Shown: positions 5,909-10,603 of the stretch, piece by piece | How positions within the stretch are numbered: position 1 is the stretch's first letter | How the letters are laid out: each line of letters starts with the position of its first letter | Origin: an uncultured Methanobrevibacter sp. | Lineage (GTDB): Archaea > Methanobacteriota > Methanobacteria > Methanobacteriales > Methanobacteriaceae | DNA: 10,603 bases | Direction: 5' to 3' | Assembly: GCA_902782595.1 (NCBI GenBank) | Contig: CACZNW010000174.1 | Location: 1-10,603 of the forward strand | Made by a program: the position numbers and the translations under genes | Notes under the pieces: model-generated | Seen by the model: the letters and a program-made list of their open reading frames with translations, nothing else | Database searches by the model: none | What the model was told of the DNA's origin: nothing

Positions 5909-7051
5909 ATGTGTTTTGGTGAAATAAAAGTCACAGTCGGTGAAAGCTTCAGATATCTTGATGATTTAATTCGCAGCGGCAATAAAAATATTGTACTTGA
6001 CACCAACATTGTTTTAAATCCCGAAGAGGAATTGAAATATAAAAAAGGCATTGATGTGGACGTTGATGATATTGTAATTGACGGAAAAAATCACATAATA
6101 TATGCAGGTAACAAAACCCGGATTTTCAACGTTACCGCAAAAAACGTTACCATAAAAAACTTCCTCTTAAGGGAAGGCTTTTCACAGGACGGAGGTGCAA
6201 TTAAAATCAGTAATGCTGATGTTTTGATTGAAAACGTAATGTTTTTAAGATGCAATGCAAAAAATAATGGAGCAGGAATTCATATCCGCAAAGGAAAGTT
6301 AAATTTAATGGAATGTTCCTTTCTAAAAAACAAATCAAGACGTGGCGCTGCCCTTTACAGTGATGACAGTCTTGTTTCAATTGAAAAATCCCGCTTCAGA
6401 TACAATATCGGATTTACCAATGGAGGAGCCATAAGAAAAAATGCCGGTGAGCTGAAAATAAGTAACTGCCTTTTTTCACACAACAAATCCCGATATGCAG
6501 GTGCAGTATTCAGCTACATGGGAAAACTGCAGTTGGAAAAATCAGCTTTCCACAACAACATCGTTGTATTGGACGGAGGTGCAATAAGAAGCTACCGCGG
6601 AGATTCAGACATTTCAGAATGTAATTTTCTATCAAACAGAGCATCTCTTGGAGGGGCGTTATCCGTAATCTCCGGAAGAAATCGGGTTGCGTTATCTGAG
6701 TTTAGAGACAACGTTGCCATTGATTCGGGAGGTGCAATAGGATGTGATTCGTGTCTTGAAATTACTGGATGTGATCTGTCATATAACAGGGCGCTTGGAC
6801 TTGGAAGGGGTGGTGCGATATATAATATTGACAGAATCCGAATTCGGGATTCCATATTCTCCCATAATACGGCATGTTTTGGAGGAGCCGTCTATGATTC
6901 CAACTTGTTCAGATCCCGCTTAAAAATCAGTGATTGTGAATTGTCCTTCAACAGGGCTCATGATATCGCAGGAGCCATTTTTGGGTTAATCGGTACGGAG
7001 CCTGAAATTGAAAACTGCACATTCAATGCAAATCTCTCAAAAGATGATTAG
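5909..7051 (+). CDS. Parallel beta-helix repeat protein without signal peptide
   Basis: The 380 residues form a right-handed parallel beta-helix. A cap region (about 1-50) leads into the first coils: DIVIDGKNHIIYAG, then RIFNVTAKNVTIKNF. About eleven repeats of 23-29 residues follow from residue 95 to the end. Each opens with GGAI, GAGI, AGAV or similar and ends near a FxxN-type turn (CSFLKNKS, CLFSHNKS, CNFLSNRA, SIFSHNTA). The same repeat type occurs in the large adhesin-like proteins of Methanobrevibacter and Methanosphaera and in chlamydial Pmp proteins. Unlike those, this protein begins MCFGEIKVTV with no hydrophobic leader, and it has no C-terminal anchor or Ig-like domain. It is predicted to stay in the cytoplasm unless exported by another route. 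It lies 42 bases after the second RlaP-type gene, so co-transcription is possible. It could be a detached adhesin module or a functional intracellular scaffold. Confidence 0.85.
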   Translation: MCFGEIKVTVGESFRYLDDLIRSGNKNIVLDTNIVLNPEEELKYKKGIDVDVDDIVIDGKNHIIYAGNKTRIFNVTAKNVTIKNFLLREGFSQDGGAIKISNADVLIENVMFLRCNAKNNGAGIHIRKGKLNLMECSFLKNKSRRGAALYSDDSLVSIEKSRFRYNIGFTNGGAIRKNAGELKISNCLFSHNKSRYAGAVFSYMGKLQLEKSAFHNNIVVLDGGAIRSYRGDSDISECNFLSNRASLGGALSVISGRNRVALSEFRDNVAIDSGGAIGCDSCLEITGCDLSYNRALGLGRGGAIYNIDRIRIRDSIFSHNTACFGGAVYDSNLFRSRLKISDCELSFNRAHDIAGAIFGLIGTEPEIENCTFNANLSKDD

Positions 7052-7058
7052 TAGAGTT

Positions 7059-8022
7059 TCATTCGTCGTGAAGTCTGTCCAATATTTCCAATTGATACGG
7101 TTTTACTTTATTGTAATTTTCGGGTGTTTTTAAAAGAATGTCAAAACATTCAAGTGATTCCTCAAGTCTGTTCATTCTTCTAAGCACAATGCCTTTGTTA
7201 AAAATGGCATAGTGATAGTTTTCATCAAGACTAAGGCATTCGTTGAAACATTCAAGAGATGATGTGTAATCGTCAAACAGAAACAGCACGCATCCCTTCT
7301 CGTTTAACGTGCCTATTTCATTCCCATCGTTTTCCAGAATCAGATTCATAATGGTCAGTGCCTGTTCGGGGTTTTCTTCAATCAGAAGCAGTCTTAAACT
7401 TTTAAGCTTCAGTTTGTCAATACGGGAATCTCCGATTTCCGGGGTTTTGATTAGCAGTTCATTTTGAAGAACTGATTTGATTTCATTTATCTGTGACTGA
7501 ACTGAATTCTTGCAGTTCGCATCGGCTTTAACGGCATTGTGATAACATTCAAGTGCATCCCATAATCTGTTGGATTTTTTATAATCATTGCCCTGTTTTA
7601 TCAGGTCATTGGCTTTCTGATTGTAGTCTGAGGGGTTGATTTCAATGTTGCCGTTAATCATTTCTTGAATTTCATTTTTAAGTATTGTAACGATTGGGTT
7701 CAAATCGGGATTGAGCTGTATTGCCTTGTTGTAATAGAAAAGAGCGCGTTCGTATTCCTTTTTGTTTTTGCATATTATTCCCTTGCTTATAAGTGCAGAG
7801 GGTGTTTTTTTTTATTGAGAGTGAGTAATCAAAATATTTTTCTGCATCCCTCATGCGGTTCAGTTTCATCAGTGACGATCCTTTCCCGTTAATGGCCTCT
7901 GTGTTGTCCGGTTCTCTTTCAAGAATTTCGTCAAATATCTCAATCGCCTTTGCAGTGTCATTGTGCATGTAATATAATGCATTTTCTATTTTGTCTGTGT
8001 TTTTGCTAGTTTTCATATACAT
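7059..8022 (-). pseudogene. TPR-repeat protein gene split by a frameshift in an A9 tract
   Basis: One TPR gene read in two frames. The 5' part starts at 8022 and gives residues 1-72 with TPR units (DTAKAIEIFDEILEREPDN, then TEAINGKGSSLMKLNRMRDA). It reaches nine A (7813-7805 on this strand), after which that frame yields non-TPR sequence and stops at 7678. The frame that picks up at 7805 continues the TPR at once with TPSALISKG...EYERALFYYNKAIQLNPD. It runs to 7059 with further TPRs, such as WDALECYHNAVKAD, SSLECFNECLSLDEN and ESLECFDILLKTPEN. Joined, the protein has about 320 aa. Loss of one A or gain of two restores it; gaining two keeps the 34-residue TPR spacing. It may be a sequencing error, a real mutation, or transcriptional slippage on the A-run. 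The start has no clear ribosome binding site. TPRs mediate protein binding; partner unknown. Confidence 0.8.
7805..7813 (-). other. A9 homopolymer at the frameshift point
   Basis: Nine consecutive T on the plus strand (nine A in the mRNA) separate the two TPR reading frames exactly where the TPR pattern changes frame. Runs of this length are prone to sequencing error, to replication slippage and to RNA polymerase slippage. Confidence 0.75.
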
Positions 8023-8259
8023 AAACTCATAAAAATTATTAAATATCTAAAAAAATAGGGGGAATTTTTGTTTAAAAAAATCAGCATTATAATACTTTGA
8101 CAATAAGAAAAATGAGAATTTAAAATTAAATAAATAAATAAAATATTTTTCAGCCATTATTTTAACACCTATTAATGACTTTTATTAAACATCATTAATA
8201 AATAACATAAAGCAATTGCTTTCATTTCAAAAAAAGCAGGTATAAGAGTGATTAAACTC
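8023..8259. other. Intergenic region between the TPR gene and the YqhA-like gene
   Basis: No coding potential is seen in any frame. The segment is extremely AT-rich, with short repeats such as TAAATAAATAAATAAAAT around 8127-8144. It should hold the promoter of the minus-strand TPR gene and the 3' end of the YqhA-like transcript. Its one ordered element is the palindrome at 8209-8222. Confidence 0.5.
8209..8222. promoter_or_regulatory. 14-bp perfect palindrome AAAGCAATTGCTTT
   Basis: It is self-complementary and shares both arms (AAAGCA / TGCTTT) with the palindrome at 5058-5075. It lies 38 bases beyond the YqhA-like stop and about 190 bases upstream of the TPR gene start. It could be a terminator hairpin of the former or an operator for the latter. 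The shared arms favour a protein-binding site, but that is inference. Confidence 0.35.
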
Positions 8260-8850
8260 TTATAAATCTTTGAACTGTTTTGATTCCATTTGTGTCAATT
8301 CGTCTTTGTGTTCTATCGCATGTCTTTTTGTAGCCAGTATCTGCATTACGGTGAACACCAGTGCTGTGGCTACAAATGTCAGGTGAAGCACTATTCTCCA
8401 GAATTCGGTAGTCGGGTCAAGTGATGCAATATTTAAAAAGTCCTGCAGTAACTGGATAAGGGAGATTGCCACAACTGAACCTATTATTTTAAGTTTGAGT
8501 CCTGAAAAGTCCAGATTGTTCATCCATGAAAAATCATCTTCGAGGCGGTCAACGGCGTTGATTTTGGATATGAAATTTTCATAACCTGACAATGCAACAA
8601 TCAAAACCAGATTTGCAATCAGTGTTAAATCCAGAAGTTCCAGTATTCTCATAATCCATTCATTATATGGAAGTGTTTGCATTACCAGAACAAATTCATA
8701 TACTTCGCCTATGAATCTGAATAATATCAGTATAAGAACAATGATTAAAAGAACATATATCGGAGCCAGAATCCATCGGCTCAGTATTAATATCCGTTCA
8801 ATTAGTTCTTCCACCTTATGTTTTATATTATGTAGTGAAATGTTAATCAC
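8260..8850 (-). CDS. YqhA family (UPF0114) integral membrane protein
   Basis: The protein matches the YqhA/UPF0114 family (PF03350) along its length. The SRWILAPIY block near the N-terminus, the SGYENFIS block after the second helix (88-95) and the IVLHLTFV block (153-160) all correspond to conserved blocks of E. coli YqhA. Four transmembrane helices are visible at about 26-46, 70-90, 120-139 and 152-172, with a charged cytosolic tail. Function is unknown for the family. The start is doubtful. The GTG at 8850 overlaps its own GAGGTGAT ribosome binding site. The E. coli Met1 aligns with Val13, a GTG at 8814 that lacks a well-placed site. A rare ATT start just after the site is another option. 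The gene appears to be monocistronic and is divergent from the phosphatase operon. Confidence 0.88.
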   Translation of the reverse strand: MINISLHNIKHKVEELIERILILSRWILAPIYVLLIIVLILILFRFIGEVYEFVLVMQTLPYNEWIMRILELLDLTLIANLVLIVALSGYENFISKINAVDRLEDDFSWMNNLDFSGLKLKIIGSVVAISLIQLLQDFLNIASLDPTTEFWRIVLHLTFVATALVFTVMQILATKRHAIEHKDELTQMESKQFKDL

Positions 8851-8935
8851 CTCTATTAGATATATTTTTAAAAGTTGTCGTTAAAATAATTTTTCAATGA
8901 AAGCATTATATTAATTTGATTTAAGTATGATTGGA

Positions 8936-8949
8936 ATTATATAATTTAA
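8936..8949 (+). promoter_or_regulatory. Putative TATA box of the phosphatase operon
   Basis: ATTATATAATTTAA lies about 50 bases upstream of the start at 8998. Initiation about 25 bases downstream would leave a leader of roughly 30 bases that includes the GGGAGG ribosome binding site (8984-8989). The placement fits an archaeal promoter, though AT-rich background makes such boxes common. Confidence 0.4.
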
Positions 8950-8997
8950 TTGTGAACAGTCTTTTTTCATACTATTACTTTCAGGGAGGAAAATATT

Positions 8998-9435
8998 TTG
9001 AAAATAATGTTTGTCTGCACTGGAAATACGTGCAGAAGTGCAATGGCTGAAGCAATATTTAAACAAATGGTAACTGAAGATATTGAAGTTTTATCTTCAG
9101 GAATAATGGCTGAAAACGGAAGAGCTCCTTCAAAAAATACTCTTGAAGTCTGCAGGGCTCACGGAATTGACATTTCAAATCACAGGGCAACCTACTTTAA
9201 GGATTCAGATATCGTCGATATGGATTTGGTTCTGACATTTGAGGAGTATCACAAATATAAAATAGAAATATACTATTCTGATTTTGAAATCTTCACGGTT
9301 AAGGAGTTCATAGGTGAGTATCCCATTGACATCGCCGACCCGGTCGGAGGAAATTACAATGTCTATGAAGCCTGCTTTTGTGAAATAGTAAGGGTATTGA
9401 AAAAGGTAAATCTAAAAATCTGCAAACAGTGGTGA
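8998..9435 (+). CDS. Low-molecular-weight phosphatase, arginine-phosphatase (YwlE) type signature
   Basis: A 145-aa cytosolic phosphatase of the LMW-PTP fold. The P-loop is VCTGNTCRS, with nucleophile Cys7 and Arg13 (C-x5-R). The general acid is Asp114 in DIADPVGG, and Tyr123 lies further on. Thr11 in the P-loop and the surrounding CTGNTCRS are the pattern of Bacillus YwlE, where Thr11 selects phospho-arginine; tyrosine-specific members have Ile there (CLGNICRS). The FTVKEFIGEY stretch before the acid loop also resembles YwlE. Phospho-arginine hydrolysis is therefore the preferred inference; phosphotyrosine or another role is possible. The start is TTG with GGGAGG 8 bases upstream; the ATG at 9007 is too far from that site and would cut close to the P-loop. 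First gene of a tight three-gene operon: its TGA lies inside the next gene's ribosome binding site. Confidence 0.9.
   Translation: MKIMFVCTGNTCRSAMAEAIFKQMVTEDIEVLSSGIMAENGRAPSKNTLEVCRAHGIDISNHRATYFKDSDIVDMDLVLTFEEYHKYKIEIYYSDFEIFTVKEFIGEYPIDIADPVGGNYNVYEACFCEIVRVLKKVNLKICKQW
9431..9435 (+). promoter_or_regulatory. Ribosome binding site overlapping the phosphatase stop codon
   Basis: GGTGA contains the TGA stop of the phosphatase gene and serves the ATG at 9440, four bases later. The arrangement implies translational coupling of the two genes, so they are likely made together. Confidence 0.6.
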
Positions 9436-9439
9436 AAAA

Positions 9440-10069
9440 ATGGGGTTAGCTGATCTGTTTAAAAAGAATTATGCAAAGGAATTCAAGGAAGCCTTTGAAA
9501 ATGGTGATTTTGAGAATTTACACATTATAGTTCAAAAATGGCTTGAAACATCATCTGACGATGCCAATCTTACACTGGCAATGGTTATACTGGGATGTGC
9601 ATCACAGAATGTTGAATTTACCAAAACATTTGAAATGTATTTGAGTGCATCGGATGAAACACCTGCCGACCCGTCATTATCCGACTGGTTTAACTCAAAA
9701 GCCATTGAAATGATGGAAAAACGCACCAATGAAGACATTGGATTTGATGAAATGTTCAACAACAGATACAAATCAAAATCTGCTTCAAACGATTATGCGG
9801 AAAAATTTCTTAATCTTTTGGAAAGCATAATTGACTGCAATGGAGGTAGTGTTGATGAAATGAGGTCACTTTTAAAAAAATGGGGTGAAGAATGCCCCGA
9901 TGATGCCAACATGCACTGTGCATATGTGATTTTGAATGCGGTCAAATCTTCAAAAGACGAAATTGATGAACATGTAAAAAAAGCAAAGGAATGCAGTCCG
10001 GGTGATAAGAACTCATACGCCAAACTGCTGGCCTTAATGTATAAGATAATAGAGCAGAGGGGGTTATAA
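9440..10069 (+). CDS. Hypothetical helical protein with an internal duplication
   Basis: 209 aa, acidic and predicted all-helical, with no signal peptide or membrane segment. I do not recognise the family. It contains two copies of one unit offset by about 114 residues. KEFKEAFENGDF...QKWLETSSDDANLTLAMVILGCA (13-54) corresponds to EKFLNLLES...KKWGEECPDDANMHCAYVILNAV (121-168). Shared positions include KW (33-34 / 147-148), DDAN (40-43 / 154-157) and VIL (49-51 / 163-165). A terminal EKR/EQR also aligns. The unit resembles a TPR or Sel1-like helical pair, though not to consensus. The N-terminus MGLADLFKK is like that of the protein at 285. Its start is coupled to the phosphatase stop, and the next gene begins one base after its own stop, so it is the middle member of an operon. 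Confidence 0.8.
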   Translation: MGLADLFKKNYAKEFKEAFENGDFENLHIIVQKWLETSSDDANLTLAMVILGCASQNVEFTKTFEMYLSASDETPADPSLSDWFNSKAIEMMEKRTNEDIGFDEMFNNRYKSKSASNDYAEKFLNLLESIIDCNGGSVDEMRSLLKKWGEECPDDANMHCAYVILNAVKSSKDEIDEHVKKAKECSPGDKNSYAKLLALMYKIIEQRGL

Positions 10070-10070
10070 A

Positions 10071-10475
10071 ATGTTATATGATCGTGGTACTGGATGGTGT
10101 GACTGGGAACTGGATAATTTCAAAGACAGGATTTCCTACATAGATGATTTTCCATTTAATATGATAAAAGCTCTTACTGACTATTTTGAAACCGGCAAAG
10201 AACAATCTGTTGAATTTAATGCTGAAGGATGGTTTTATTCCTTCAAATTTTCTTCAAACGTTACCGTTGGCGAAAAGATAATATACGATGACACAGTTGA
10301 ATTTGCAAATGATTTTTTAAATGAAATTGAAGAAAACCTGGAATCCTGGGCTCATTTTCCTTCAGGCCGTAAAAACGATGAGGACTATACTGAACTGGTA
10401 GATGAGATAGTAAAGCTCAGAATGTATCTTCTTGATGAAGGCCTCATAAACAAATGGATTCAAATCATCTCCTGA
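10071..10475 (+). CDS. Hypothetical acidic protein, 134 aa
   Basis: No family recognised. The ATG follows the preceding stop by one base, and a G-rich ribosome binding site (AGAGGGGG, about 10055-10062) lies within the end of the preceding gene, so the start is well supported. The protein is acidic and rich in aromatics. An N-terminal helix region (TGWCDWELDNFKDRI) is followed by a segment that looks like paired beta strands (SVEFNAEGWFYSFKFS). A long C-terminal helical part follows, with ESWAHFPSGR and ELVDEIVKLRMYLLDEGL. No signal peptide or membrane segment is seen. Its size and acidity recall small immunity-type or adaptor proteins, but nothing identifies it as one. It is the last gene of the phosphatase operon. 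Confidence 0.75.
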   Translation: MLYDRGTGWCDWELDNFKDRISYIDDFPFNMIKALTDYFETGKEQSVEFNAEGWFYSFKFSSNVTVGEKIIYDDTVEFANDFLNEIEENLESWAHFPSGRKNDEDYTELVDEIVKLRMYLLDEGLINKWIQIIS

Positions 10476-10478
10476 AAG

Positions 10479-10483
10479 TTTTT
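10479..10483 (+). terminator. Weak T-run after the phosphatase operon
   Basis: Five T begin four bases after the stop at 10475, with further T-rich sequence up to about 10510. This is compatible with archaeal oligo-T termination. No hairpin is visible. Confidence 0.25.
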
Positions 10484-10564
10484 CCTTTATATAGTTTATA
10501 TTGTTTTAATTAAAAATATTATAGTATATTGCCAAAAGTTTTCATCATTGTTTGAGATTACTTT

Positions 10565-10603
10565 TCAAATGCGCTCTTGGAGTTCTTTTAAATATGATTC
10601 AAC
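10565..10603 (-). CDS. Possible 3' end of a minus-strand gene, cut by the window edge
   Basis: Reading the minus strand from the last base gives VESYLKELQERI and then a TGA stop (10567-10565). The short peptide has the look of an amphipathic helix, and the AT content drops locally (CCAAGAGCGC), unlike the intergenic DNA next to it. With only twelve codons no family can be named, and chance is not excluded. Confidence 0.35.
   Translation of the reverse strand, partial: VESYLKELQERI

Noticed and set aside
6592..6855. Open frame antisense to the beta-helix gene
   Set aside because: Arises from the repeated GGAI codons on the other strand; no start signal.
8127..8144. TAAATAAATAAATAAAAT as a tandem repeat array
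   Set aside because: Only about four imperfect units of low-complexity AT sequence; no CRISPR-like spacing and no mobile-element ends.
9532..10023. Two Ser-rich minus-strand open frames within the gene at 9440
   Set aside because: Antisense shadows of the duplicated helical protein; they coincide with its two repeat units, as expected for mirrored codons.

Overview
The window is AT-rich DNA. Ribosome binding sites are of the GGTGAT/GAGGTGAT type, promoters look like TATA boxes, and no sigma-70 type promoters were seen. The protein families (an adhesin-type parallel beta-helix protein, a DUF-rich accessory complement and an archaeal-looking GlmS) fit a host-associated methanogenic archaeon of the order Methanobacteriales. 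Methanobrevibacter is the most likely genus. This assignment is by eye; no rRNA or other phylogenetic marker is present.

Layout from left to right. Bases 1-284 are non-coding with a 16-bp perfect palindrome. A small unknown protein follows (285-638). Next come three plus-strand genes: an RlaP/YcgL-type nucleotidyltransferase (691-1440), a protein with a HEAT-like C-terminus (1496-1993), and a stand-alone Hsp70 ATPase domain with altered active-site residues (2026-3144). The housekeeping gene glmS lies convergently on the minus strand (3178-4956). It is divergent from a second RlaP/YcgL paralogue (5111-5866), which is followed by a beta-helix repeat protein without a signal peptide (5909-7051). 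On the minus strand are a TPR gene split by a frameshift in an A9 tract (7059-8022) and a YqhA-family membrane protein (8260-8850). The right end holds a tight plus-strand operon (8998-10475): a low-molecular-weight phosphatase with the arginine-phosphatase signature, an internally duplicated helical protein, and an acidic unknown protein. The last bases look like the 3' end of a minus-strand gene.

Only glmS has a confident pathway: glucosamine-6-phosphate and then UDP-GlcNAc, which in this lineage feeds pseudomurein and glycans. The other genes are accessory. The best candidates for something undescribed are three: the RlaP / HEAT / degenerate Hsp70 gene set, the phosphatase operon, and the recurrent AAAGCA...TGCTTT palindromes found in two separate intergenic regions. 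No mobile element, CRISPR array, tRNA or rRNA was seen.
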